DNA of 52,428 bases. It comes from Reyranella soli (GTDB taxonomy: Bacteria > Pseudomonadota > Alphaproteobacteria > Reyranellales > Reyranellaceae). Under the pieces are notes generated by a model. It did not search any database. It saw nothing but the letters and a program-made list of their open reading frames with translations, and had not been told where the DNA came from. The position numbers were made by a program, and so were the translations under genes. Position 1 is the first letter of the stretch. Each line of letters opens with the position of its first letter. Positions 17,701 through 26,328 of this stretch are shown here, piece after piece. The stretch covers positions 1-52,428 of the forward strand of contig NZ_BKAJ01000105.1 in the NCBI RefSeq assembly GCF_007992495.1, given 5' to 3'.

Positions 17701-19577
17701 CCGGCGGCGCGTTGCTGAATGCCCAGCAGCAGACAGTCGTCGGCCGCACCGGCAGCGGCCTCCTGCTGGTGTCGGGCGGCATGCTCGCGGTCGGCGGTTC
17801 GGCAAGTGAGGATAACCTGGTCATCGGCCAGCAGAGCGGCAGCACCGGCACGGTGCTGAACCTCGAGCAGATCTCGGCCAGCAGCACGGTGGTGGTCGGC
17901 GGTGCAGGCACCGGCACGCTCGAACTTTTAGGCGTCGCTTCGTCGATGTTCGACACCGGAGCCGACATCGGCCAGTCGGTCGGCGCGCGCGGCAGCGTCA
18001 TCGTCAACGGCGGCGAATGGACCAACGGCGGGCTGCTCACGGTGGGTGACGCCGGCACGGGCTCGCTCCTGATCAACGGCATGAACCGCGGCATCATCGG
18101 CCAGGTGACGGCCTACAACATGGCGATCGGCAACCAGGCGAGCGGGCAGGGCACGGTCACCCTCGACGGCGGCGAGCTTCTGGTCGCCAACGTCTTTTCC
18201 ACCTCGAGCACCCTGGTCGTGGGCAATGCCGGCACGGGCAGCCTGGTCGTGCAGAACGGCAGCGAGGTCGCCGTCGGCGCGGCGCAAGCCCAGGCCGGCA
18301 CCAACACCGGCAACCTGATCGTCGGCGCCGCCGGCAGCGGACTGGTCCGCATCGGCGCCTACAGCGCGCTGCTGGTCTATGGCGATGCCACGGTCGGCGG
18401 CGGCACTGGCGCGGGCCAGATGATCGTGTCAGGGGGCAGCGATGACGGCGCGCTGTTCGCGACCAACGGCACGCTCGATGTCGGCGCCCACGGCCAGGTC
18501 ACGCTGGGCGGCAACCACGCCATCCTGCGCGCCGCCGACATCGAGGTCGCGGCCGGCGGCTCGATTTCCGGCACCGGCACCGTTTCAGGCCTGGGCGGCG
18601 GCAACCACACCGTGGCGCTGACGCAAATCGACAATGACGGCGCGATCACCGCCCAGGATGGCAACCTCCTCCTCTACGGCGCCGTCGAGGGCAGCGGCAC
18701 GCTCGGCATCGGCAACAACGCGATCTTGACCTTGCAGGCCGCCGTCGAGTCGACTCAGGCGCTCACCTTCGGCAACAACTCGAAGCTCGTGCTCAACGAC
18801 GCGCTCGCCTTCCATGGCACGATCACCGGCTTCGGCCCCGACGACCTGATCGACATCTCCGGCCTGCAGGCGAGCAACCCGCGCTACGTCGAGGGTGTAC
18901 TGACCTTGGACACGGTCGCGGGCTCGCTGCAGATCAGGCTCATCGGGCCCTATTCCACCACCAGCTTCTCGGTGCGGCCCGACGGGCTCGGCGGCACCTA
19001 CGTCTCGGGCGGCTATGGCGACGTCCATATCGTGAGCCTCGACGGCTTCGCCTGCGACTTCCAGGCGGTCGGCGAGTACGTCGCCGCGCGGGGCAGCAGC
19101 GACGGCACGCCCTGGCAGGTTCAGATCCAGACCGACGGTCAGCACGGCACCGCAAGCTGGACGACCGGCCTTGCCGCCGAGTTCGGCGACACCGCCGTGA
19201 TCTTTGCCGTCGGCAAGCCGATCACGCTGCATGTCGATGGCGCGCCGGACATCGTGCTGAAGGGCGATGTCGCCCATGCGCTGGAGGGCGGCACGCTGAC
19301 GCCGCTATCGGCCGATACCTGGCGGGTGGCGTGGAACTCGGGTGAGGTCATCACCGTCAGCGAGCACGGCATCTCGCTCGACTGGCAGGTATCCGCCCAC
19401 GATCAAGCGTCGGTGCAGGGCCTGCTCGGGCCGCACAACGCGCCGTGGTCGTACGTCAACCTGCCCGACGGCACGATGCTGCGGCAGGCCTGGAGCAACG
19501 ACCAGATCGTCGGCGCCTACGCCGACGGCTGGCGCGCGGCGCACTCGCTGTTCGAGCATCATCATTCGCCGTTGTGA
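14733..19577 (+). CDS. 1614-residue barrel-like / beta-helix / VWD-like multidomain protein
   Basis: Residues 1-365 resemble a TIM-barrel glycoside-hydrolase-like domain (NVTWAQLQASE, LKLRVWGGYTAPNWAKK). Two Ig-like/adhesin-like stretches lie at about 380-490 and 780-910. About residues 950-1300 carry autotransporter-type beta-helix repeats (VGGAGTGTLELLG, VGDAGTGSLLING, VGNAGTGSLVVQN). From 1427 to the end is a von Willebrand factor D-like domain: GDVHIVSLDGFACDFQAVGEY, then VQGLLGPHNAPW. No classical signal peptide or autotransporter barrel is visible, so a C-terminal type I secretion signal is possible. The ATG at 14733 follows AGAGAACC. A surface or secreted carbohydrate-interacting protein is inference; catalytic residues were not assigned. 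Confidence 0.85.
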   Translation: MSLPFDGFKAAQTGLVDMGVISFYDNVGAIPIFNVWELAQYKNSFSEIVLNVTWAQLQASENSLDTSFIDTAIQQVTQFNSTYNSDIGIKLRVWGGYTAPNWAKKIGGAPITITGESGVDPNVYSPQTIGRFWTADYVNAWQNLQSQLAAKYDGMAIIRGMSQTIGTSATDEPFVPLRTNAFVSSNPADGTVNQIAQLQMGGYHDAAEMLTLRAAIANYSQWSTTPLDYTMNSFHFFDGGGEAYGGNFTLAVLQQARNSARIVQPGNHALSDPLYTPDAVVYAQLQNDALLKPGVVGNSFQTNAPILLAGYPGWQGAVSQGVTLNAGNIELWDFPTAPSVPNGFLSFTPAQLQGLAAILSAGSPPPTAGAPDDGSALGFIAPGVVSGAPGPIAFTGTDAVLLASNSSATSYAVTLASLGGGTLGIGGLTGFFGATSGTSLSFSGSLSLVNTLLANVTDTVTSGADVVHVVAIDSNGNTVVRDIGVQTALPVTPPTVTPGLLPANQLFDFTAGVVRVVGQGESSNLDVAGQLGNSGILVVGGVQSQLSLGGNLDVSGSTSLLAALSPNAYSTANLAIGGAFSVQAGAETYFSGTLSADTIANNGGTIRGNGILDAAGGGSIINIGTIEAVSDTTLGSQRLVVSDDITGVGTLLIDPGATLTLSGAVQTQFITFAANSSSQLASYPYSPSTLVLEHPDQVRGSTIFGFTFADRLVLENVDVTSVSYGGGILTVNLAGSPPPTPLTFSMFGNLAGLEPIATVPPGSSSAIISFVAPSGGIAPGVSGPGTLRGAVDTKVLVPDVVLQTPLAQGVSPGAATYSVVVQATGGEVAVEGFTTDHAGAGSSVTIPNVATTTATSLATTLAQIERYLQTLTYEARGTTTETITITVTDSASRTGSTFITATNGAAGVFEWHPVVGSTDFTDFHNWTVGVTAPGGANVALFAAGNHTATGNGAVGQIFDLGETTLTGNIVAQGVGGLAVAVDGGGALTLTGGALLNAQQQTVVGRTGSGLLLVSGGMLAVGGSASEDNLVIGQQSGSTGTVLNLEQISASSTVVVGGAGTGTLELLGVASSMFDTGADIGQSVGARGSVIVNGGEWTNGGLLTVGDAGTGSLLINGMNRGIIGQVTAYNMAIGNQASGQGTVTLDGGELLVANVFSTSSTLVVGNAGTGSLVVQNGSEVAVGAAQAQAGTNTGNLIVGAAGSGLVRIGAYSALLVYGDATVGGGTGAGQMIVSGGSDDGALFATNGTLDVGAHGQVTLGGNHAILRAADIEVAAGGSISGTGTVSGLGGGNHTVALTQIDNDGAITAQDGNLLLYGAVEGSGTLGIGNNAILTLQAAVESTQALTFGNNSKLVLNDALAFHGTITGFGPDDLIDISGLQASNPRYVEGVLTLDTVAGSLQIRLIGPYSTTSFSVRPDGLGGTYVSGGYGDVHIVSLDGFACDFQAVGEYVAARGSSDGTPWQVQIQTDGQHGTASWTTGLAAEFGDTAVIFAVGKPITLHVDGAPDIVLKGDVAHALEGGTLTPLSADTWRVAWNSGEVITVSEHGISLDWQVSAHDQASVQGLLGPHNAPWSYVNLPDGTMLRQAWSNDQIVGAYADGWRAAHSLFEHHHSPL

Positions 19578-19584
19578 CGGGCGC

Positions 19585-20391
19585 TCAGAGCGCGCGTGTT
19601 CCCTGCTCGATGACGATGAAGGTCGCCCACGCCAGCAAGGCGATGCCGAGCGGCGCGCTGAGCTTGCGGCCCCAGGAGACGTTCTTCTCGACGGCCATCA
19701 CCGCGCCCAACGCCAGCATCCAGCCGACGCTGCCCGTGCCGACCACGAACATCAAAAGCATGATCGCCCAGCAGCAGCCGACGCAGAACAGGCCGTGGCC
19801 AAGGCCGAGCCGGAAGCTTTCACGGCCTGGCGCCTGGCCGCGCCAGTGCTCGTTGATGAAGCTGAACGGCGTGCGGCACTTGTCCAGGCAGGCATATTTC
19901 AACCGGCTGAACTGGAAGGCGCCGGCCATCGCCAGCACCGCGGCACCCACCAGCCAGCCGTTGAGGCTGAGCCAGGGAGCCCAGCCCGCCAGGCTGTGCA
20001 ATCCATAGTCGACAGCGTGTGCGGCAAGCCCGAAGGCCAGCCAGACCAGCAGATATCCCGCAATCAGCAGCCCGAGCAGCGCCCTGCGGTCGGCGCGGCC
20101 TTCGGTCACCCGCGCGAACAGGCCGAGCAGCGGCAAGGTCGTGGGCAGCATCATGGCCGCGATCATCAGCATCCATCCCAGCGCATAGAGCAGCGCCGGC
20201 ACGATCACCGGTCCCGCGGGCACCGCGCGGCAGAGCCAGGCGCCGAGGCCCAGCTCTGTCCATTTGCCGTGATCGAGGTAGCGGCCGTGCGGGCTCAGCT
20301 CCCACAGGAAGAGCGTGAGCCAGGCCAGGGCGATCAGGCCAACCAGCACCGCCAGGAACGCTCGTCGCGGCTCGATCGGGCTCGCGATCAC
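19585..20391 (-). CDS. DUF2182 multi-pass membrane protein
   Basis: A 268-residue membrane protein with about seven hydrophobic helices. The signature MLMIAAMMLPTTLPLL, the CLDKCRTPFSF motif and the GHGLFCVGCCWAIM segment are typical of DUF2182, annotated elsewhere as a predicted metal-binding membrane protein because of these cysteines and histidines. It starts 10 bp after the stop of the DUF1326 gene, and the two families are commonly neighbours. It converges on the giant gene with 7 bp between the stops. Confidence 0.85.
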   Translation of the reverse strand: MIASPIEPRRAFLAVLVGLIALAWLTLFLWELSPHGRYLDHGKWTELGLGAWLCRAVPAGPVIVPALLYALGWMLMIAAMMLPTTLPLLGLFARVTEGRADRRALLGLLIAGYLLVWLAFGLAAHAVDYGLHSLAGWAPWLSLNGWLVGAAVLAMAGAFQFSRLKYACLDKCRTPFSFINEHWRGQAPGRESFRLGLGHGLFCVGCCWAIMLLMFVVGTGSVGWMLALGAVMAVEKNVSWGRKLSAPLGIALLAWATFIVIEQGTRAL

Positions 20392-20401
20392 GGGCGTTGG
20401 C

Positions 20402-21004
20402 TCAGGCGTCGAAGACGAACGTGCTTTGCAGCGCGTTGTAGCCTTTCAGGTCGACGTCGATGCCCAGCGCCTTGTTCTTGGCGCGGTAGTGCGGTGACTT
20501 GCCGACGAACACCGGCGCGCCCGGCACAGTCGAGAAGATCGTGTCGGTGAGCGTCGTGACCTTGCCGGTGGTGCCCTGGTAGGGCTCGAGCTCGGCGTAG
20601 CCCACGTCGCCGATCTTGATGGTGCCCCTGCCGCCCTGCACGTCGAAGGTGATGGGCACCTGCTCGACCGACACGACCTCGCCGATCAGCTTGACGAGGT
20701 CGCCGACCGGACCGCCTTGCTTGCCGGTATAGACCTGCAACAGGGCGTCCTTCTGCTTCGGGCTCGCCTTGTCGTCGATGTAGACGGCGGCGCGCCAATT
20801 GCCTTTGAGGATGTTGCCGGGCACATGGGCCAGGGCGACGATTGTGCAGCCGGCGACGTCGACACCGTCGACGGCGCCTTTGTCGAAGTGCCATCCAACG
20901 ATGGTGTCGCAGGTGCCGTTGTCGGGATCCTCACCGATCCAGCACGGGCACAGCACCCGGCAGTTGCAAACTTCGAGAAGTCGGCCTTCGAGATGGTAAG
21001 CCAT
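20402..21004 (-). CDS. DUF1326 domain protein
   Basis: A 200-residue soluble protein beginning with EVCNCRVLCPCWIG, a cysteine cluster characteristic of DUF1326, followed by DNGTCDTIVGWHFDKG and GCTIVALAHVPGN. The cysteines suggest metal or redox chemistry, but no activity is established. AGGGGGTAGAC precedes the ATG. It is the first gene of a two-gene operon with the DUF2182 membrane protein, which may form its partner or anchor. Confidence 0.87.
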   Translation of the reverse strand: MAYHLEGRLLEVCNCRVLCPCWIGEDPDNGTCDTIVGWHFDKGAVDGVDVAGCTIVALAHVPGNILKGNWRAAVYIDDKASPKQKDALLQVYTGKQGGPVGDLVKLIGEVVSVEQVPITFDVQGGRGTIKIGDVGYAELEPYQGTTGKVTTLTDTIFSTVPGAPVFVGKSPHYRAKNKALGIDVDLKGYNALQSTFVFDA

Positions 21005-21127
21005 GTCTACCCCCTGCTCTGTTGAGCGCTACGTGCTCTACAAGACGCGACGCTGGGCGATCGCTACGGTACGAAATGGCGTTGAGCGCGAAAGCAGATC
21101 AGATTGAAGGATGCCGCGCAATCCGAA

Positions 21128-24100
21128 TCAGGCAGAGGTCTCAGCCTTGCCACGGGGTTGCTTCATCGTGAAGGCGTCCGGCGCGATCCCGCGCTGCAGC
21201 TCGGCCCAGTCGACCGGCGCGGCGATCGGGAAGCCGGCCAGCGCGCGCGGCGAGAAAGCGGCGACAGCGGTGGCGCCGGGCCTGTTGTAACGGCAGTCGA
21301 TGTTGGCCTTGGCGAGCCGGCTGGCGAGCTGCTCGCTGTAGCGCAACGCTTCCTGCGCATTGAGATCAGGCTCGATTGGCACCATGACATGCAGCTCGCG
21401 CCCACCCGTGAGCTTGGGCCAGCTCTCCAGCCCCTCGGCCTTCAAGAGCGTGTGCAGGCGCAAAGCGACGTCGGCGGCGTTGACGCTGAACACCAGCATG
21501 TCCGGCCGTTCGGGATCGTCGATCGTGACGTTGGCGGCGTGCAATTCGACGGCGCCCATCTCGACCAGGCCCAGAAGGCCGTCGACGCTGTCGATCCAGA
21601 AGCGGTCGTCGCCCGCCTTGCGCACCGCCTTCGGCGGCTTGCCCGGCGTGCTGCCCACCAGCTTGAGCGGCCGCCGCGCGAGATGGACCAGGGCCTGCTT
21701 CGCCACCTTCTTCCAGTAGGCGGCGAGCTCGGCCTTCGTCGGCACGTTGACTGTCGCGCCCGGCAAGGACTGCTTTAGCGACGCCAAACCCTCCCACGGA
21801 TCGTGATCGAGGAATGCCAGCCGCTTGGGCAGAGTAAGCAGCGTGAAATGGTTCGACCGGATGTTCTCGCCGAGTTCGTCCCAGGCCAGCGGCACCGACA
21901 CCGGCGCCCCCTCGCGGGCGCGTGTCGAGTAGGCGCCGATGGCAGTGGCGCCCATGCCGTTACGCAGATAGTCGACGAAGATGCGTCCGCGCCGGCCGCT
22001 CTTGGCCATGTTGTCGGTGTAGAGGTCGGGCCGGTCGGCCGCCATCGCCGAGGCGATCGACTGGGCGAACGCCTTCACGGTATCCCAGTCCGCCTGTGGC
22101 GTCAGGGGGAAGACCACGTGCAGGCCTTTGCCGCCGGTGGTCTTCACGAAGCTTTCCAGCTTCAGCGCCGCCAGCCGCCGTCGCACGTCGTGCGCGGCGT
22201 CGATCACGCGCTGCCACGGCACGTTGTCGCCGGGATCGAGATCGATGGTGACGCGGTCGGGCAGCTCCGGCCGCTCGGCCTTGGCGCCCCAGGGATGGAT
22301 CTCAAGCACGCTCGCCTGCACGAGCTCGAGCAGGCCTGCAAGATCGTCGATCACCAGCATCAGCTGATCGTCGTTGGGCACCGGCAATTGGCGGACGCTG
22401 TCGCCGAGGCCGGCCCAGGCGTGCTTCTGGAAGAAGCCTTTTTCGTTGATGCCTTCAGGATGGCGCAGAAGGCTGAGCGGCCGTCCGACCAGGTGCGGCA
22501 GGATCCAGTCGGCAATCTCGCCATAGAACTCGGCCAGGCCCTGCTTGGTGATGCCCTGGTCGGGCCACAGCAGGCGGCCTGGATTGGTGAGCCGCACCGG
22601 CAGCTCCGCCTCTCGTCGTCCCGACCGGAGCGAAGCGGAGTGGAGGGACCTTCTCTCCACGACTGGCCGCTTATCGTTGTGAGAAGGTCCCTCCACTCCG
22701 CGCTTCGCGCTCCGGTCGGGACGACGGTTTTCGACGGTGCCTTCAACGAGCTCGCGGAACACCGCATGCCTTATCAGCCCGCCACCGGTGCGGCCGCGAT
22801 ATTCGATCTCCGCCGACAGCACCGGCTCGACCCAGCGCACGCCCTTGGGCGGCGCGGTCTCGTCCTTCAGCGGTGGCTTGGTCGTGCGTAGCGGATCGAG
22901 CCGCTGCCACAGCTCGCGCGCGCTCGCCGCCGTGAAGCCTGAGCCGCAATGTCCGACCGGCACGAGCCGGTTGCCGGCATATTCGCCCAGCACCAGCGCA
23001 CCCACCGACTTCGGATCGACCGTCGAGGGCACGTAGCCCGCGATCACAAAGGGATCGCTCTGACTCGACTTCACTTTCAGCCACGTCTTCACCCGCCCCG
23101 AGCGATAGGGCGCCGTCGCCTGCTTGGAGATGATGCCTTCCAGCCCAAGGCGGCTCGCATGCCTGAACACCGCATCGCCGTCGCCCACGATGTGGTCGCT
23201 GTAGCGGAGGCGATCCGAGCCGGTCTCTGCCAGCAGCGCCGCCAGCGCCTGCTTGCGCGCCACCAGCGGTGCGTCGCGCAGGTCATGGCCGTCGAGGTAG
23301 AGCAGGTCGAAGCCGTAAAACAGCGTGTCGCCGCTGCCGTTCTTCAGCGCGTCGACCAGCATGGGAAAGCTCGCCACGCCGGTGGCCGTCTGCACCACCA
23401 CTTCGCCGTCGATGATGGCGAGTTTCACCGGTACGTCGGCAAGCGCGTGAGCGACGACGGGAAAGCGCTCCGTCCAGTCGAGGCCCTGCCGGCTGAACAG
23501 TTTCACCCGCCCGTTCTCGAGATGGGCTTGCAGGCGATAGCCGTCGTGCTTGATCTCGTGCAGCCAGTCCTTGCCCGACGGCGCGGTCTCGGTCGCCGTT
23601 GCGAGGCTGGGCTCGATGTAGCCCGGCATCGGCGTCGCCTTGGCCTTGGCGATCGCCGCGGCATCGACGGCAGATTTGCGCCGACGCTTCTTCTTCGTTT
23701 CGGTGATTTCCCCCTGACCCGACGCCCACAGCCGATCCTTCTCGCGGGCGATCGCCTCGATGCTGCGGCCGGTCGCGGCCGAGTTGGGTTTTTCCTTGGT
23801 GATGTCCGGGTCACCAGCAGGCCGCGCCGCTTCGTCGTCCGACTTGAACAGCAGCCAGTTCTCGTTCTTCTCGCGCGGCTTTGGCTTCATGCGCACGAGA
23901 TGCCACTGGCCTTTGAGCTTCTTGCCGTTCAGGTGGAATTTCAGATGGCCTTTCTTGTAGCCGAACTCGGGATCGAAGTCGGGCGCCCACGTGCCCTGGT
24001 CCCAGATCATCACCGTGCCGCTGCCGTACTGGCCTTCCGGGATCACGCCTTCGAAGCCGCCATAGTCGAGCGGATGATCCTCAGTCGCGACGGCCAGCCG

Positions 24101-24310
24101 CTTCTTGCCGGCGACCAGGCTCGGCCCTTCCGGCACCGCCCAGCTCTTCAGCACACCGTCGAGCTCGAGCCGGAAGTCGTAATGCAGCCGCCGCGCCGCA
24201 TGCTTCTGGATGACATAGCTGTTGCCCGGCTTGGCCGCGCGCCGCCCCGGCGGCTCCGGCGTCTTGGAGAAGTCGCGCTTGGCATTGTAGGCATCCAGTG
24301 ACTTGGCCAC
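21128..24310 (-). CDS. ligD: non-homologous end-joining DNA ligase/polymerase/phosphoesterase LigD with extra degenerate POL domain
   Basis: A 1060-residue LigD, longer than the usual 800-900. Order: 3'-phosphoesterase (about 5-170; RRLHYDFRLELDG), ATP-dependent ligase (lysine in EIKHDGYR near residue 253, then IIDGEVV), a linker of about 40 residues encoded by a palindromic repeat (528-565), and a primase-like POL domain (about 570-850; TIDLDPGD holds the catalytic acids near 688; FFQKHA present). A second POL-like segment follows at about 868-1050: LARRPLKLV, GLLGLVEMGAVELH and LTGGRELHVMVP mirror the first copy, but the DLDPGD motif is replaced by FSVNAAD. It works with Ku (encoded at 44.3-45.2 kb) to process and seal double-strand breaks. 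Confidence 0.95.
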   Translation of the reverse strand: MAKSLDAYNAKRDFSKTPEPPGRRAAKPGNSYVIQKHAARRLHYDFRLELDGVLKSWAVPEGPSLVAGKKRLAVATEDHPLDYGGFEGVIPEGQYGSGTVMIWDQGTWAPDFDPEFGYKKGHLKFHLNGKKLKGQWHLVRMKPKPREKNENWLLFKSDDEAARPAGDPDITKEKPNSAATGRSIEAIAREKDRLWASGQGEITETKKKRRRKSAVDAAAIAKAKATPMPGYIEPSLATATETAPSGKDWLHEIKHDGYRLQAHLENGRVKLFSRQGLDWTERFPVVAHALADVPVKLAIIDGEVVVQTATGVASFPMLVDALKNGSGDTLFYGFDLLYLDGHDLRDAPLVARKQALAALLAETGSDRLRYSDHIVGDGDAVFRHASRLGLEGIISKQATAPYRSGRVKTWLKVKSSQSDPFVIAGYVPSTVDPKSVGALVLGEYAGNRLVPVGHCGSGFTAASARELWQRLDPLRTTKPPLKDETAPPKGVRWVEPVLSAEIEYRGRTGGGLIRHAVFRELVEGTVENRRPDRSAKRGVEGPSHNDKRPVVERRSLHSASLRSGRREAELPVRLTNPGRLLWPDQGITKQGLAEFYGEIADWILPHLVGRPLSLLRHPEGINEKGFFQKHAWAGLGDSVRQLPVPNDDQLMLVIDDLAGLLELVQASVLEIHPWGAKAERPELPDRVTIDLDPGDNVPWQRVIDAAHDVRRRLAALKLESFVKTTGGKGLHVVFPLTPQADWDTVKAFAQSIASAMAADRPDLYTDNMAKSGRRGRIFVDYLRNGMGATAIGAYSTRAREGAPVSVPLAWDELGENIRSNHFTLLTLPKRLAFLDHDPWEGLASLKQSLPGATVNVPTKAELAAYWKKVAKQALVHLARRPLKLVGSTPGKPPKAVRKAGDDRFWIDSVDGLLGLVEMGAVELHAANVTIDDPERPDMLVFSVNAADVALRLHTLLKAEGLESWPKLTGGRELHVMVPIEPDLNAQEALRYSEQLASRLAKANIDCRYNRPGATAVAAFSPRALAGFPIAAPVDWAELQRGIAPDAFTMKQPRGKAETSA
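22614..22726. repeat. palindromic repeat inserted in-frame in ligD, GTCATCCCGA family, copy 2
   Basis: Arms at 22614-22655 (42 nt) and 22681-22726 (46 nt) are identical in inverted form apart from a 4-base difference (CGAAGCG versus CGCGAAGCGCG), around a 25-base loop. CCCGACCGGAGCG and GGAGGGACCTTCTC are shared with intergenic copies. It is translated as an arginine/serine-rich linker without interrupting ligD. Confidence 0.92.
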
Positions 24311-24397
24311 GGTGTCAGCTTATCATAGGCTGTTGTCTCTTGACCCCGATGGCAGCGGGGCGTTTGCTTGTGCTTGCGTTACCGGGGTGTGGAACGC

Positions 24398-26143
24398 ATG
24401 GAACACCGGCTGGCTGCAATCGTGGCGGCGGACATGGTCGGCTACAGCCGACTCATGGAGGCGGACGAACGCGGCACGCTCGCCCGCCTCAGGACCCATC
24501 GCATCGAATTGATCGACCCGGTCATCGACAGGAACCACGGCCGGATCATCAAGACTACCGGCGACGGCCTCCTGGTCGAGTTCCACAGCGTCGCCGATGC
24601 CGTGCGCGCCTCGATTGAGATCCAGGACCGCATGCGGCGCCGCAATTCGGACGTGCCCGCCGACCGGCGCATCGAGTTCCGCGTGGGCATCAACCTCGGC
24701 GACATCATCTTCGAGGACGGCGACATCTACGGCGACGGCGTGAACATCGCCTCGCGCGTCGAGCAGCTGGCCGAGGTCGGCGGCATCTGCCTGACCGCGG
24801 CCGTTCACAATCAGGTCGACGGGCGCCTAGAGGCGACGTTCGAGGACCTGGGCGAAAAGCCGCTCAAGAACATCACCCGGCCGGTGCGCGTGTACCGCGT
24901 CCTGCCGGGCGTCGACGGGCACGCCAATGCGCCGCCACAGGGCAGCCCCGGCGCCGGCCAGCGGTCGGCGGTCGTCAAGCCCAGCATCGCCGTGCTGCCG
25001 TTCGCCAACATGAGCGGCGATCCGGAGCAGGAGTACTTTGCCGACGGTCTAACGGAGGACATCCTCACCGAGCTCAGCCGTCGCCGCGAGCTGTTCGTCA
25101 TCTCGCGCACCTCGTCCTTCGTCTACAAGGGCCAGGCCGCCAACATGCGCGAGGTCGCCCAGAAGCTCGGCGCCCGTTATCTCGTGGAAGGCAGCGTGCG
25201 CAAGGCCGCCGACCGCTTGCGCATCACCGTCCAGCTGATCGACACCGCCACCGACGTGCACATCTGGGCCGAACGCTACGACCGCAAGCTCGACGACATC
25301 TTCGCCGTCCAGGACGAGATCGCGAGCGCCATCGTCGCCACCCTGCCGGGCCGCCTGGAAGCGGCACAGCAGGACCAGCTCGCGCGAACCAAGCCCGCCA
25401 ACATGGCGGCCTACGAGTGCGTGCTGGCGGCCAAGGTGCTGCATCACAAGAGCGCGCGGGAGGACAATGTCGAGGCCCAGAAGATGATCGACCGCGCGCT
25501 CGCGCTCGATCCCGACTATGCGCATGCCCACGCCTGGCGCGGCTGCATCCTGGGGCAGGCCTGGGGCTACGGCTGGGTGAAGGACAAGGATGCCGTCTTC
25601 AACGAGGTGATGTTCGAACTCGACCGCGCGATCGCGCTCGACGACAACGACGCCGACGTCCACCGAATCCTCGCCGCCATCGCCATCGTGCGCAACGACA
25701 TGACGCGGGCACGCTATCACCAGGACCGCGCGCTGGCGCTCAATCCCAACTACGACCTGGTGGTCGTGCAGATGGGCGAGCTGTTCACCTGGCTCGGCCA
25801 GTCCGCGGAGGGCGTCGACTGGATCCACCGCGCGATGAAGCTCAATCCGCATCATCCTTCGCGCTTCTGGGGCCATCTTGGCCGCGCGCACTTCGTCGGC
25901 CGGCAATACGCCAAGGCGATCGAGGCCTTCATGCACATGGCGACCTTCGATGCCCAGCAGCACGGCTTCCTCGCCGCCTCCTATGCCTGGCTGGGCGACA
26001 CGACCGCGTCCGCCGCCCACGTCGCGCGCATGCGCGAGCTCGACCTCGAGCTCGACCTCGAGAAGTTTCTGGCCACCATGCACTATGCGCGGGCAGAGGA
26101 CCTGCAGCACCTGAAGGAAGGGCTGCAAAAGGCGGGCTTCTGA
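24398..26143 (+). CDS. class III adenylate/guanylate cyclase with TolB-like and TPR regions
   Basis: A 581-residue protein. The cyclase domain (about 5-165) has the metal-binding Asp12 in AADMVGYSRLM, the second Asp56 in TTGDGLLVEF, and DGVNIASRVEQL with the transition-state Asn and Arg. Residues 197-320 match the TolB-like region common in these proteins (SIAVLPFANMSGDPEQEYFADG, VEGSVRKAADRLR). Four or more TPR-like helices follow (ALALDPDYAHAH, ALALNPNYDLV). It is predicted to make cAMP in the cytoplasm under control of protein contacts. ATG at 24398; divergent from ligD across 87 bp. Confidence 0.92.
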   Translation: MEHRLAAIVAADMVGYSRLMEADERGTLARLRTHRIELIDPVIDRNHGRIIKTTGDGLLVEFHSVADAVRASIEIQDRMRRRNSDVPADRRIEFRVGINLGDIIFEDGDIYGDGVNIASRVEQLAEVGGICLTAAVHNQVDGRLEATFEDLGEKPLKNITRPVRVYRVLPGVDGHANAPPQGSPGAGQRSAVVKPSIAVLPFANMSGDPEQEYFADGLTEDILTELSRRRELFVISRTSSFVYKGQAANMREVAQKLGARYLVEGSVRKAADRLRITVQLIDTATDVHIWAERYDRKLDDIFAVQDEIASAIVATLPGRLEAAQQDQLARTKPANMAAYECVLAAKVLHHKSAREDNVEAQKMIDRALALDPDYAHAHAWRGCILGQAWGYGWVKDKDAVFNEVMFELDRAIALDDNDADVHRILAAIAIVRNDMTRARYHQDRALALNPNYDLVVVQMGELFTWLGQSAEGVDWIHRAMKLNPHHPSRFWGHLGRAHFVGRQYAKAIEAFMHMATFDAQQHGFLAASYAWLGDTTASAAHVARMRELDLELDLEKFLATMHYARAEDLQHLKEGLQKAGF

Positions 26144-26166
26144 TCCGTTCTCATTCCTCTCATTCC

Positions 26167-26304
26167 TCCCCCGTCATACGGGGTCATACGGGGGAGGGTA
26201 GGGAGGTGGCAGGCCTCAAAAGGATTCGTGCGCATTCAGATCTGAAATTTCACGCGGCACCGTTTAAGCTTTCCCCCTCCTGTATCCTCCCCCGTATGAC
26301 GGGG
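26167..26304. repeat. inverted repeat region rich in CTCCCCCGTCATACGGGG units
   Basis: Between the cyclase and the DUF2277 gene, CCTCCCCCGTCATACGGGG and GTCATACGGGGGAGGGTAGG occur near 26167-26205, and the inverse CCTCCCCCGTATGACGGGGAG near 26286-26306. The outer copies form an imperfect inverted pair about 100 bp apart, like a small non-autonomous palindromic element. Confidence 0.7.
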
Positions 26305-26328
26305 AGAACCTGAAGAAGAGGGATCCGC

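Noticed and set aside
21128..24310. ligD split into two genes at the palindrome
   Set aside because: The reading frame is continuous through the palindrome with no stop or frameshift, so a single protein is the simpler reading.
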